Positions 16,398 to 25,318 of a DNA stretch of 64,000 nt are shown here, piece after piece; within the stretch, counting starts at the first letter, position 1, and every line of letters starts with the position of its first letter. The notes under the pieces are model-generated. The model was not told the origin of the DNA. It did not search any database and was given only the letters and a program-made list of their open reading frames with translations. Where the stretch lies: the NCBI RefSeq assembly GCF_014873755.1, contig NZ_JADBEG010000001.1:2234501-2298500 (forward strand). Direction: 5' to 3'. The stretch comes from Amycolatopsis lexingtonensis (GTDB lineage Bacteria; Actinomycetota; Actinomycetes; Mycobacteriales; Pseudonocardiaceae). Both the position numbers and the translations under genes were made by a program.

Positions 16398-17423
16398 TCA
16401 GCCCAGCGCGTCCGCGATCTTCGTCAGCGTCGCCGCGTCCCCGCGCAGCAGCAGCTGGGTCACCACCGTCTCCTCCCACGCCTGCAGCTCGTCCCGGATC
16501 TTCGCCGGCGGGCCGATCAGCGAGGTGTCCTCCACCAGCGACGTCGGGATCGCGGCCGTCGCTTCCTCCTTGCGCCCGGCCAGGTACAGCTCCTGCACCT
16601 TGTCCGCCACGTCCTCGTACCCCAGCCGCGCGAAGACGTCGTGGTGGAAGTTGACCGTCTTCGCGCCCATCCCGCCGATGTACAGCGCCAGCGACGGCTT
16701 GATCCACGACGCCGCCTCTTCGACGTCGTCGTGCACGATCACCGGGATCGAGCACGGCACCTCGAACGTCTCCAGCGTGTGCCGCGCCCCTTCGCGCGCG
16801 AAGCCCTCCTCCAGGGCTGCCTTGTAGAAGGCGTTGCTCTTGGGCGAGAAGAACAACGGGAGCCAGCCGTCGCCGATTTCCGCGGCCAGTGCGACGTTCT
16901 TCGGGCCCTCCGCGGCCAGGTGGATCGGGATCTCCTTGCGCAGCGGGTGCACCGTCGGCTTCAGCGCCTTGCCGAGGCCCGTCCCACCGCGCAGCGGCAG
17001 CTGGAAGTGGGCGCCGTCCAGGGTCACGGGCGCCTCGCGGGCGATCACCTGCCGGACGATGTCCACGTACTCGCGCGTGCGGGCGAGCGGCTTCGGGTAC
17101 GGCTGGCCGTACCAGCCCTCGACGACCTGCGGGCCGGACGCGCCCAGCCCGAGAACCATCCGGCCGCCCGACAGGTGGTCGAGGGTCATCGCGCTCATCG
17201 CCGTGGCCGTCGGCGTGCGCGCGGCCATCTGCACGATGTTCGTGCCGAGGCGGATCCGGCTGGTGGAGGCGCCGTACCAGGCCAGCGGCGTGAACGCGTC
17301 CGAGCCGTACGCCTCCGCCGTCCACACCGAGTCGAAGCCGAGCTCCTCGGCCTTCAGCACGGCCTCCAGCGCGCCCGGGGTCGGGCCGCTGCCCCAGTAC
17401 CCGACGTGGAATCCCAGCTTCAC
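16398..17423 (-). CDS. LLM-class F420-dependent oxidoreductase
   Basis: A 341-residue luciferase-like TIM-barrel protein. MKLGFHVGYWGSG at the N-terminus, then RIRLGTNIVQMAARTP and LGASGPQVVEGWYG mark the F420-binding subgroup. It probably transfers hydride between F420 and an unknown cytoplasmic substrate. It starts 9 nt after the DUF2236 gene, with which it forms an operon facing a TetR regulator. Confidence 0.88.
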   Translation of the reverse strand: MKLGFHVGYWGSGPTPGALEAVLKAEELGFDSVWTAEAYGSDAFTPLAWYGASTSRIRLGTNIVQMAARTPTATAMSAMTLDHLSGGRMVLGLGASGPQVVEGWYGQPYPKPLARTREYVDIVRQVIAREAPVTLDGAHFQLPLRGGTGLGKALKPTVHPLRKEIPIHLAAEGPKNVALAAEIGDGWLPLFFSPKSNAFYKAALEEGFAREGARHTLETFEVPCSIPVIVHDDVEEAASWIKPSLALYIGGMGAKTVNFHHDVFARLGYEDVADKVQELYLAGRKEEATAAIPTSLVEDTSLIGPPAKIRDELQAWEETVVTQLLLRGDAATLTKIADALG

Positions 17424-17432
17424 GAATGCCTC

Positions 17433-18356
17433 CTAGACGTTCGGCGCGTAGTGCTCGAGCTTGCCCCGCTCGGACAGCGGGGGCAGGTTCCTCCGTGGAG
17501 TCTCGACCAAGGGCGCGCCGGGAGCCACCTCGCCGCGCACGCGGCGCCAGCCGGCGCGGGCCCGCGGGTGGTAGCGGCGGTCGTGCGGGACGAGCTTGAA
17601 CACGGCGTTGATCAGCTTGCCGACCCGCCGGTGCCGCCGCGCGTCGCGCTCGGACCAGCGCAGGCCGAGCAGGTCGCGGATCTCGCGGTCGTAGAGCCCG
17701 GTGGTCAGCCACACGAAATTGCGCGCGATCAGCGCGCTCAGCGGCCGCCAGAGCGGGTCCGGCAGCCAGGGCAGGAACGGCGGTTTCGCGATCCCCCGCA
17801 GGTCGAGGACGTCCCGCGTGGCCTTGTTGTCCTCCAGGACCTCGGCGCACATGTGCTTCCAGTAGCGCTGGAAGTCCTCCCAGCTCTCCGGCACCGGCCG
17901 CATGGTCATGTCGTACATCCGCCACCACGTGACGTGCTCGTCGAACAACCGGCGTTTTTCGGCCTCGCCGATCCCGCCCATGAAGTGGTCGGCGATGAGG
18001 ATCGTGCTGACGAAGAACGTCGAGTGCGCCCAGTAGTAGGTGTCCGGGTCGAGCGCGTGGTAGCGCCGGCCTCGCGCGTCGACGCCCTTGATGCGGTCGT
18101 GGTAGCCGCGCACTTCCAGCGCTGTCGCGTGCGCCCGCGGGCCGTCGTAGACGACACCGCCGATCGGGTAGAGCGAGCGGAACAGCCGCTGCCAGCGCTC
18201 TTCGAAGAACCGCGAGTGCTGCTCGACGCCGGCGCCGAGACCGGGGTGCATGTTCTGCATCGACCCCGCCCACAGCGCGATGAGCAGGCCACGCCAGTCG
18301 CCGAAGTACTTCCACGTCAGCGAGTCAGGACCCAGTGGCTCCGGCGTCATCGGCAC
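17433..18356 (-). CDS. Oxygenase MpaB family / DUF2236 protein
   Basis: A 307-residue alpha-helical protein of the DUF2236 group, related to latex-clearing oxygenases and fungal MpaB. Histidines that could bind heme or iron are visible in YWAHSTFFVSTILIADHF and near DEHVTWW. No signal peptide. The operon with an F420-type oxidoreductase and the TetR operator at its promoter suggests ligand-induced oxidation of a hydrophobic compound. Substrate unknown. Confidence 0.85.
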   Translation of the reverse strand: MPMTPEPLGPDSLTWKYFGDWRGLLIALWAGSMQNMHPGLGAGVEQHSRFFEERWQRLFRSLYPIGGVVYDGPRAHATALEVRGYHDRIKGVDARGRRYHALDPDTYYWAHSTFFVSTILIADHFMGGIGEAEKRRLFDEHVTWWRMYDMTMRPVPESWEDFQRYWKHMCAEVLEDNKATRDVLDLRGIAKPPFLPWLPDPLWRPLSALIARNFVWLTTGLYDREIRDLLGLRWSERDARRHRRVGKLINAVFKLVPHDRRYHPRARAGWRRVRGEVAPGAPLVETPRRNLPPLSERGKLEHYAPNV

Positions 18357-18376
18357 ACTCCTCGTCGAGTCGAACT

Positions 18377-18420
18377 GACTACGTGTGTTGTCAGGCTAGG
18401 ATCTGACAACACACGTAGTC
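18377..18420. promoter_or_regulatory. TetR operator, perfect 18-bp inverted repeat
   Basis: GACTACGTGTGTTGTCAG (18377-18394) and its exact reverse complement (18403-18420) flank an 8-nt spacer in the 79-nt gap between the DUF2236 gene and the divergent TetR gene. Position and symmetry make it a confident candidate for autoregulation and control of the oxygenase operon. Confidence 0.85.
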
Positions 18421-18435
18421 AACCGAGGAGTGATC

Positions 18436-19026
18436 ATGCCGGGCCGCACGTGGGCGGGCACGACCCTGGACGACCGGAAGGCGCTGCGGCGCGAGCAGCT
18501 CGTGGCCGCGGGCCTCGAGCTGCTGGGCACCGAAGGCTCGGCCGGGACGAGCGTCCGCGCGGTGTGCCGGCACGCGAAGCTGACCGAACGCTACTTCTAC
18601 GAGAGCTTCGCCGACCGCGAAGAGCTGGTCGCGGCGGTGTACGAGCACGTCGGGGAGCAGGCGCGGCAGGCGCTCGTGACCGCCGTGCGGGACGCGCCGA
18701 GCCCGGTCCGCCGGGCCGAGAACGCCGTGCGCGCGTTCGTCGAGCTCATCGTCGACGACCCGCGCCGGGGCCGGGTCCTGCTGCTCGCCCCGCTGACCGA
18801 CCCCGCGCTCACCCGCCGGGGGCTGCACCTGCTGCCGGTCTTCGCCGCGCTCGTCGGGGAACAGCTGTCCCACGGCGACGAGACCGAACGCCAGATGGTC
18901 GCCGTCGGGCTGGTCGGCGCGCTGAGCAACGTCTTCATCGCCTACCTCGACGGCTCGCTGAAGGTCTCGCGCGAGCGGCTCGTCGCCCACTGCGTGAAAC
19001 TCGTGCTCGGCGCCGACGACCACTGA
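18436..19026 (+). CDS. TetR family transcriptional regulator
   Basis: A 196-residue repressor. The N-terminal helix-turn-helix is at about 22-65 (GTSVRAVCRHAKLTERYFYE, FADREELVAAVY). The ATG at 18436 is preferred over a GTG two codons earlier because GAGGAG ends 5 nt before it. The C-terminal ligand domain is not assignable. It faces the DUF2236/F420 operon across an ideal inverted repeat. Confidence 0.93.
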   Translation: MPGRTWAGTTLDDRKALRREQLVAAGLELLGTEGSAGTSVRAVCRHAKLTERYFYESFADREELVAAVYEHVGEQARQALVTAVRDAPSPVRRAENAVRAFVELIVDDPRRGRVLLLAPLTDPALTRRGLHLLPVFAALVGEQLSHGDETERQMVAVGLVGALSNVFIAYLDGSLKVSRERLVAHCVKLVLGADDH

Positions 19027-19078
19027 CCTCACCTCCGACCTCGTGACACTCGCGCGGGTGATCGGGCACACTCAACCC

Positions 19079-19864
19079 ATGCGTACCGCTGGGCGGAACG
19101 ACGGCGCGAGTGGCGACGGCCTCGTCGCGGCCCGGCTCGCCGCACTCTTGGAGGCCTTCCGGCCGGGTGACGAGACGCTCGGCGTTTCCGAGCTGGCCCG
19201 CCGGACCGGGCTGGCGAAGACGACGGTGCACCGGCTCGTCGGGCACCTCACCGGCACCGGCCTCCTCGAGCGCGAAGCCGGCTCGGTGCGGCTCGGACTG
19301 CGGCTGTTCGAAATCGGCCAACTGGCCTCACCCCGCCGGGGCCTGGTCGAGGCGGCCCGGCCCTACCTCGCCGACCTGCGCGAGGCGACGCGCAACACCG
19401 TCCACCTCGCGATCCTCGAAGGCACCGAAGTCGTCTACCTCGACGTCCTGCGCGGCCCGGACGCGCCGACGCTGCCGTCCCGCATCGGCGGCCGGTTCCC
19501 CGCGCACGCCACCGGGGTCGGCAAGGCGATCCTCGCTTTCTCTCCGGAATCCGTGGTGAACCAGGTGATCGACGCCGGATTGCCCCGCATGAGCCCGAAG
19601 ACGATCACCGCGCCCGGCCTGCTCCGCCGTCAGCTCACGCGGATCCGCGAGGACGGGATCGCCTTGGAGCGCGAGGAATCCGGCGTCGGCGTCGTGTGCG
19701 CGGCCAGCCCGCTGCTCGACTCCCGCGGCGTCGCGGTCGCCGCCGTCTCGATTTCCGGCTGGGCCAACCGGATGCGGACCGAACGGGTCGCGCCCGCCGT
19801 CCGGACGGTCGCGCTCGCGCTGACCAGGACACTCTCCGGGTCCACTCGGGACAGTCGGAAATAA
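19079..19864 (+). CDS. IclR family transcriptional regulator
   Basis: A 261-residue protein with an N-terminal winged helix (LGVSELARRTGLAKTTVHRL) and a C-terminal IclR effector domain (GRFPAHATGVGKAILAF, GVVCAASPLLDSRG). I use the ATG at 19079; a GTG at 19043 in frame is possible, and neither has a good ribosome-binding site, so a leaderless transcript is plausible. No catabolic operon sits beside it, so its target is unclear. Confidence 0.88.
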   Translation: MRTAGRNDGASGDGLVAARLAALLEAFRPGDETLGVSELARRTGLAKTTVHRLVGHLTGTGLLEREAGSVRLGLRLFEIGQLASPRRGLVEAARPYLADLREATRNTVHLAILEGTEVVYLDVLRGPDAPTLPSRIGGRFPAHATGVGKAILAFSPESVVNQVIDAGLPRMSPKTITAPGLLRRQLTRIREDGIALEREESGVGVVCAASPLLDSRGVAVAAVSISGWANRMRTERVAPAVRTVALALTRTLSGSTRDSRK

Positions 19865-19959
19865 TCTTGCGGGACAAGGCTTTCGCGGTGCCTAGGCCGT
19901 CCGGCTGACGTAATCGTCCCGAGCTGGACGACTGATCGGGAGGGGCTACGATCCGTCCA

Positions 19960-21783
19960 ATGGCCCAGCACAGCCGGGGAACGACCGGCCCGGCCCGCTC
20001 CCCCGCGACAATTCCCGGGCCGGCGGTCACCGGCTTCTCCGCCGCGCACCGGTTGCTGTCGCTCGACATCGTGCTCGCGCTCCTGGCGCTGGCCGGTGGC
20101 CTCCGGGTGCTCTACCTGGCCGCGCCCGCGCCGGCCCTGCCCGCCGAAGCCGCGAACGTCGCCCACGCCTACGCCCTCGGTCACCTGACCCCGTTCACCG
20201 ACGCGGGCGGGGCCGGGATCAGCCGGTTCGGCTGGTGGCAGCTCTCGGCCTACACGATGGTCACCGACGCCTTCGGGCGCTCGGCGACGGCACTCGCGGC
20301 GGTCCGCGAGGCCGTGCTCGTCGCCGCGCTGCTCAGCGCCCTGCTGCTGTGGTTCCTGGCGCGCCGGCTCGGCTTGACGCGGTGGGCGGCGGCGGCCGCG
20401 GTGCTGCTGCTCGCGGCGTCCCCGCTCGCGCTCGGCCTGCAGCGGCTGGTCGTCGTCGAGCACCTGGCGGTCGTGTGGGCGCTGGGCGCGCTGGTGCTCA
20501 TCACCCGGCCCGGCGCGCGGATCCGGCACGACGCCCTGGCCGCAGTCTGTCTCCTCGTCGCCGTGCTCACCTCGCCGCTGGCGCTGGTCTTCCTGCCTGC
20601 GGCGGGCTGGCTGCTGGTGCGGCGCGCGCCCGTCCGCGCGGCCTTGGTGGCGGTGCTGCTCAACCTCGGGCTGGGCCTCGCGTTCGGCCCGGCGGCCGCC
20701 GCACTCCGGCCGCACCTCGCCGACCGCGGCCGGCCGACGGTCACCGACTGGATCGCTCTCGATCCGGCGTGGGCGGTGCTCTCGACCGTCGCGCTGGTGG
20801 CCGCGCTCGCCGTGACCGCCTTGCGGCCGTTCGCGGTGTCCGGCTTGCTCCTCGTGGCGGCCCTGCTCGTCCCCGGGGTACCGGCCACCGCCGTGCTCGC
20901 CATGCTGGTCCCCCTCACCCCGCTGCTGCTGGCCGCGGTCGTCCAAACCGCGTCGCCGCCACGCCCCACGGCCCACCGGTGGCAGCCCGGCCGCGGTCCC
21001 GGGACGACGCTGGTACCGGTCGTCCTCGTCGCCGTGGTCGCGGCCGGCTGGGCGTACGGCTACCCGGCCTTGCGGCCGGCGGCCGACCGCGGCGGGCCGC
21101 TCGCCCAAGCACAGCAGTGGTTGCGGGCCAACGCTTCCGGCGCCCGGGTGCTGGTCGACGACGGCGCCTGGGCCGAACTCGCCGACGCCGGCTGGCCGAC
21201 CGGGCTGCTCGTCCCGCCCGCCGCGTGCGCGGGCGGCTGCCCGCCGGTCGAATGGGCGGTCTTCGCGGACGGCACGACCGATCCCCGCGGCCGCTACCCC
21301 GCCCTCGGCGTCGTCTTGGCCGAAGCGGGCGTGACGGCGGTCTTCGGCGACGGCGACCGGTCGGTCACCGTGTCCCGGCTCGGCCTCCGGGCCGCCGACC
21401 CCGCCGCGCCGTCGGAGGAGTCCGCCCGCGTCCACGCGGGGGAAGCCCTGGCCGCGTCGGACCGGATCGCCCTGCCCCCGGACGCCGCCGCCGTGCTGCG
21501 CGAGGGTCGCGTGGACCCGCGGCTGATCGCGACGATCGCCGCGCTGGCGGCGATCCGGCCGGTCAGCGTCGGGGCGTTCCCCGCCGTACCCGGCGAAGAT
21601 CCCGCCGGGCAGCCGCGCCGTCAGGTGCTCCTGACGGCGGGCAAGGACGCGGTGAGCGCGTTCTACACCGGCCAGCGCGACCTGTTCCGCCCGTCTTCGG
21701 TCAGCGAAACCACCGGCGGCGTGCTCGTCACCTACCCGCTGTTCGCTCCGCCGGGACTGCTGCTCCCGTTCTCCTCCCCCTGA
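19960..21783 (+). CDS. Multi-spanning membrane protein, glycosyltransferase-like topology
   Basis: A 607-residue protein with about 10-12 hydrophobic helices in residues 35-375, then a soluble extracellular domain of about 230 residues. The architecture (first loop with an acidic residue after the first helix, C-terminal soluble part) resembles GT-C or ArnT/PMT-like glycosyltransferases, but I see no motif that proves it. It is followed 17 nt later by DUF4397 and sortase genes, which points to a role at the cell envelope. Confidence 0.65.
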   Translation: MAQHSRGTTGPARSPATIPGPAVTGFSAAHRLLSLDIVLALLALAGGLRVLYLAAPAPALPAEAANVAHAYALGHLTPFTDAGGAGISRFGWWQLSAYTMVTDAFGRSATALAAVREAVLVAALLSALLLWFLARRLGLTRWAAAAAVLLLAASPLALGLQRLVVVEHLAVVWALGALVLITRPGARIRHDALAAVCLLVAVLTSPLALVFLPAAGWLLVRRAPVRAALVAVLLNLGLGLAFGPAAAALRPHLADRGRPTVTDWIALDPAWAVLSTVALVAALAVTALRPFAVSGLLLVAALLVPGVPATAVLAMLVPLTPLLLAAVVQTASPPRPTAHRWQPGRGPGTTLVPVVLVAVVAAGWAYGYPALRPAADRGGPLAQAQQWLRANASGARVLVDDGAWAELADAGWPTGLLVPPAACAGGCPPVEWAVFADGTTDPRGRYPALGVVLAEAGVTAVFGDGDRSVTVSRLGLRAADPAAPSEESARVHAGEALAASDRIALPPDAAAVLREGRVDPRLIATIAALAAIRPVSVGAFPAVPGEDPAGQPRRQVLLTAGKDAVSAFYTGQRDLFRPSSVSETTGGVLVTYPLFAPPGLLLPFSSP

Positions 21784-21800
21784 CGGCGAAAGGGCTTCCC

Positions 21801-22637
21801 ATGCGCACCCTGCTCAGACCCGGCGGGCTGACCGCCGCGGCCCTCCTGCTCGTCGCCCTGACGCCGGTGACGGCCGAGGCGGCGACGGCCCCCGGCCCGG
21901 GCGTCGGCTGGATCCGGGTCGGCCACCTGTCGCCGAAGGTCCCGCCGGTCGACATCTACTTCGCCCCCTTCGGGCAGGCCGAGAAGGTCGTCATCCGCAA
22001 GGCCGGCTACGGCGCCGTCACGCCGTACTCCTCGCTCGACCCCGGCAAGTACACGCTGTCGATGCGGCCCGCCGACGCCTCGTCGAGCACGCCGCCCGCG
22101 CTGTCGGCCACCATCGAAGTCGCCGAGCGCAGCGCCTACTCGCTGCTGGTGTTCGCGAACGGCCCGGACGGCACGCTCAAGGGCGACCTGGTGTCCGACG
22201 ACCTCAGCGCGCCCGCCGCGGGCAAGGGCCGGGTCCGGGTGGTCGAAGGGTCGGCGGCGATCGCACCGGTCACCGTGGCCGGACCGCGGGGCGTCACGCT
22301 CGCCAGGGACGCGGCGTACGGCCAGACATCGTCCTATGTGGACGTTCCGGCCGGGCGCTGGCCGCTGCAGCTTTCCGGCGGCGCGGTGAAGTCGGCGGCC
22401 GAGGTCGACGTCAAGGCCGGCTCGTCGACGACGCTGCTGGTCACCGAGAACTCCGGAGCGCTGAAGGCGACCCCCATCGCCGACGGTGCGTCGCTGCCCG
22501 ACCCGCCGAAGCTGGGCGTCGAGACCGGCGGTGGCGGCACCGCGCCGTCGTCCGGTAGCCCGCTCTGGCCGGCGCTCGCGGCGGCCGGGCTGCTGGCCGC
22601 GCTCTTCGTGGGACGCCGGGCGTCCCGTGCGCGCTGA
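21801..22637 (+). CDS. Secreted DUF4397 protein with C-terminal anchor
   Basis: A 278-residue protein with a signal peptide (cleavage near AEAATA, residue 28), a DUF4397 beta-rich domain (WIRVGHLSPKVPPVDIYFAP to about residue 215), a low-complexity linker and a C-terminal transmembrane helix followed by RRASRAR. This looks like a cell-wall sorting tail, but no LPxTG is present. The sortase gene overlaps its 3' end by 11 nt, so the two are probably partners. Confidence 0.85.
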   Translation: MRTLLRPGGLTAAALLLVALTPVTAEAATAPGPGVGWIRVGHLSPKVPPVDIYFAPFGQAEKVVIRKAGYGAVTPYSSLDPGKYTLSMRPADASSSTPPALSATIEVAERSAYSLLVFANGPDGTLKGDLVSDDLSAPAAGKGRVRVVEGSAAIAPVTVAGPRGVTLARDAAYGQTSSYVDVPAGRWPLQLSGGAVKSAAEVDVKAGSSTTLLVTENSGALKATPIADGASLPDPPKLGVETGGGGTAPSSGSPLWPALAAAGLLAALFVGRRASRAR

Positions 22638-23211
22638 CCTCGGCGCGCTACTCGTCGCGGCCCTGCTGGCCGGGGGCTGTTCAGCGGCGCCACCACCCGC
22701 CGTTTCGCTCCCGCCCGCGCCCCCGGCGGCGACCGGGCCCCTGCCGCTGCCCGTCCCGGCCGACGTCCGCCCGGTGCGGCTGCGCATCCCCGCCATCGGC
22801 GTCGACGCGGCCGCGCTGGTCCCGCTCGGACTGAGCGCGGACCAGCGGCTCGAGGCGCCCGCGCGCTTCGAAGACGTCGGCTGGTACGCCGCCGGGCCGG
22901 TGCCGGGTGACCCAGGCCCGGCGGTGATCGCCGCGCACGTCGACTCCCGCGCCGGCCCGGCGCCGTTCTTCCGGCTGCGCGACCTGCACAGCGGCGACCA
23001 GGTGTTCGTCGCGCGCTCGGACGGCCAGGAGACCCGGTTCGTCGTCGACGCCGTCCAGCGCTACCCGAAGGACGCGTTCCCGACCGGCGCGGTGTACGGG
23101 CCTGCGCCTGGCAGCGCGCTGCGGCTCATCACCTGCGGCGGCAGCTTCGACGCGGCGAAACGCTCGTACCGCGACAACATCGTCGTCTACGCCTCGACCC
23201 GCTGGGGCTAG
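22627..23211 (+). CDS. Class F sortase
   Basis: A 194-residue transpeptidase. Catalytic His in AAHVDSR, Cys in LITCGGSF and Arg in SYRDNIVVY are all present in the expected order. The GTG at 22627 lies inside the DUF4397 gene. The N-terminus reads LLVAALLAGGC, a lipobox with Cys18, so the enzyme may be a lipoprotein and not anchored by a normal signal-anchor helix. It would act outside the membrane on a C-terminal sorting signal. Confidence 0.85.
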   Translation: MRADLGALLVAALLAGGCSAAPPPAVSLPPAPPAATGPLPLPVPADVRPVRLRIPAIGVDAAALVPLGLSADQRLEAPARFEDVGWYAAGPVPGDPGPAVIAAHVDSRAGPAPFFRLRDLHSGDQVFVARSDGQETRFVVDAVQRYPKDAFPTGAVYGPAPGSALRLITCGGSFDAAKRSYRDNIVVYASTRWG

Positions 23212-24311
23212 GCCTCCTTGATCAGCCCGCGCCGCGCCAGCTCGGGCCGGACGCCGTCGCCGAACCAGTACGCCTCCTCCAGGTGCGGGTAGCCCGACAG
23301 CACGAACTCGGTCACGCCGACGCTGTGGTACTCCTCGATCAGGTCCGCGACCTCGCCGTGGCTGCCGACCAGCGCCGTCCCGGCACCCCCGCGGACCAGG
23401 CCGACCCCGGCCCAGAGGTTCGGGTGGATCTCCAGGCCGCGGACGCCGCCGTCGGTGCGTCCGCCGTGCAGCGCGACCATCCGCTGCTGCCCCACCGACT
23501 CGCTCGCCGCCAGCTGCGCCTGCGCCTTGGCGACCTGCTCCGGGCTCAGCGCGTCCAGCAGCTTCTGCGCCTCCGCCCAGGCCTCGGCCGAGGTGTCGCG
23601 CGAGATCGTGTGCAGCCGGACGCCGAACCGGATCGGCCGGTCGCCGGCCAGCTCGCGCACCTTGCCGATCTTCTCCGCGACCTGCGCGGGCGGCTCGCCC
23701 CAGGTCAGGTAGACGTCGGCGTGCCGCGCCGCGACCGGCAGCGCGGCCGGCGACGAGCCCCCGAAGTAGATCGGCGGCACCGGGTCCGGCGCGGCCAGCG
23801 TCGTCGCGCCTTCGACCCGCAAGTGCTCGCCTTCGAACGTGAACGGCTGCCCGGACCACACTCCGCGCACGATCGTCAGGAACTCGTCGGTGCGCGCGTA
23901 GCGGGCGTCGTGGTCGTGCCAGTCGCCGAAGCGCCGCTGCTCCACGGCGTCGCCGCCGGTGACGATGTTGAGCAGCACCCGCCCGCCCGAAAGGCGCTGG
24001 AACGTCCCCGCCATCTGCGCGGCGAGCGTCGGCGAGATGACGCCGGGGCGGAACGCGACCAGGAACTTCAGCCGGGTCGTCTCCCGGATCAGTGCGGCCG
24101 TGGTCAGCCACGCGTCTTCGCACCACGTGCCGGTCGGGGTCAGGACCCCTTCGAAGCCCTGCCGTTCGGCGGCCCGGGCGACTTGGGCGAGGTAGTCGAG
24201 ATCCGGTTCGCGCTGTGCCGACGGGCCCTGGGACCGGTTGGCGTGGAAGCGTTCCACGATCGTGCGGCCGTCGCCGCTGGTGGGCAGGAACCAGTGCAGC
24301 CTGATGCTCAT
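23208..24311 (-). CDS. ssuD: FMNH2-dependent alkanesulfonate monooxygenase
   Basis: A 367-residue LLM-family enzyme that releases sulfite from alkanesulfonates. LHWFLPTSGDGR at the start, LLNIVTGGDAVEQRRFGDW and the C-terminal GYPHLEEAYWFGDGV are SsuD features. It overlaps ssuA by 4 nt and ends the ssuCBAD operon. The flavin reductase partner is not in the window. Its 3' end overlaps the convergent sortase gene by 4 nt. Confidence 0.93.
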   Translation of the reverse strand: MSIRLHWFLPTSGDGRTIVERFHANRSQGPSAQREPDLDYLAQVARAAERQGFEGVLTPTGTWCEDAWLTTAALIRETTRLKFLVAFRPGVISPTLAAQMAGTFQRLSGGRVLLNIVTGGDAVEQRRFGDWHDHDARYARTDEFLTIVRGVWSGQPFTFEGEHLRVEGATTLAAPDPVPPIYFGGSSPAALPVAARHADVYLTWGEPPAQVAEKIGKVRELAGDRPIRFGVRLHTISRDTSAEAWAEAQKLLDALSPEQVAKAQAQLAASESVGQQRMVALHGGRTDGGVRGLEIHPNLWAGVGLVRGGAGTALVGSHGEVADLIEEYHSVGVTEFVLSGYPHLEEAYWFGDGVRPELARRGLIKEA

Positions 24312-25318
24312 CCGTTGCTCCTGGCCTGGTCCAGATCGGGGGCGAACCGCCGGTCGGCGAACGCGGCGAAGTCCACCTTGCCCGGCAGCGTCTTCTCTGC
24401 GGTGAAGGCGTCCGCGAGCTGCTGTTCGGACGCCACCACGGAGTCGTCCAGCGCGATCGGCAGGTCACGCCCGGCGTCGACGGCCTTCCGCGCCACTTCG
24501 AGCTTCAGCCCGGTTTCCTTCGCCCAGGCCTGGGCCCACTCGGCGCGGTGCGTGTCGGCCCACTTCTGCGCCTTGACCACCCGCACGGCGAAGTCGCGCA
24601 GCGCCGAGTTCTTGCCGGGGTCGGCCAGCGCCGCGGTGCTCGCGGTCAGGAAGCCGAGGCCGTTCGAGGCGCCCCGGCCGTCGGCCAGCACCCGGGCCTG
24701 CGCTTCGATCTGCGCCTGCGCGGTGTAGGGGTCCCAGATCGCCCAGGCGTCGATCGTGTGCTGGGTGAACGCGGCGTAGGCTTCCGACGGCTGCAGGAAG
24801 TTCAGCTTCACGTCCGTTGTGGACAAGCCGTTGTTGTGCAGGGTGTTCAGCAGCTGGCCGTGCGCCGAGCTGCCCTTGGCGACGCCGATCGTCTTGCCCT
24901 TCAGCTCGGCGACGGTCCGCAGCGGCGAGTCCGGCGGGACCAGCAGCGCTTCCCGTTCGACGTTGCTGCGCGAAACGCCGATCACCTTGATCTTCGCCTT
25001 CGCCGCGGCCGCGAAGATCGGCGGCGTGTTGCCGACACGGCCGGTGTCGATCGCGCCGGCCGACGCGGCCTCGAGCAGCGGCGGGCCGGAGGTGAAGGTG
25101 GCCCATTCGATCTTGTACGGCGTCCCGTCCAGCTGGCCGGCCGCGGTGAGCAGCGACTTGACGCCGCCCTTCTGGTCGCCGACCTTGAGCGTCACCTTCG
25201 CCAGGTCCGCCGCGCTCACCGGCCCCGGCACGGCCGCCTGGTCGGCGCCGGTCGCCGAGCCGCACCCGGCCAGCACCAGCGCGGCCGCGACGGCCGCCAT
25301 TCCTTTACGCCACAGCAT
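24308..25318 (-). CDS. ssuA: Aliphatic sulfonate ABC transporter, substrate-binding lipoprotein
   Basis: A 336-residue periplasmic-binding-type protein anchored through a lipobox (LVLAGC, Cys19). SsuA-like features include VGDQKGG, GRVGNTPPIFAAAAKAKI and GKTIGVAKGSSAH. It captures alkanesulfonates outside the membrane and hands them to SsuC. The start overlaps the end of ssuB by 14 nt. Confidence 0.92.
   Translation of the reverse strand: MLWRKGMAAVAAALVLAGCGSATGADQAAVPGPVSAADLAKVTLKVGDQKGGVKSLLTAAGQLDGTPYKIEWATFTSGPPLLEAASAGAIDTGRVGNTPPIFAAAAKAKIKVIGVSRSNVEREALLVPPDSPLRTVAELKGKTIGVAKGSSAHGQLLNTLHNNGLSTTDVKLNFLQPSEAYAAFTQHTIDAWAIWDPYTAQAQIEAQARVLADGRGASNGLGFLTASTAALADPGKNSALRDFAVRVVKAQKWADTHRAEWAQAWAKETGLKLEVARKAVDAGRDLPIALDDSVVASEQQLADAFTAEKTLPGKVDFAAFADRRFAPDLDQARSNG

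Noticed and set aside
16398..17423. Alkanesulfonate monooxygenase paralogue of ssuD
   Set aside because: The N-terminus and GTNIVQMAARTP/GLGASGPQVVEGW motifs are of the F420-dependent LLM subgroup, and it is not linked to sulfonate transport genes.
14557..18315. A 1252-codon minus-strand frame covering parts of the ceramidase, oxidoreductase and DUF2236 genes
   Set aside because: It runs out of frame through three recognisable genes and reads Arg/Ala/Gly-rich sequence with no family motif.
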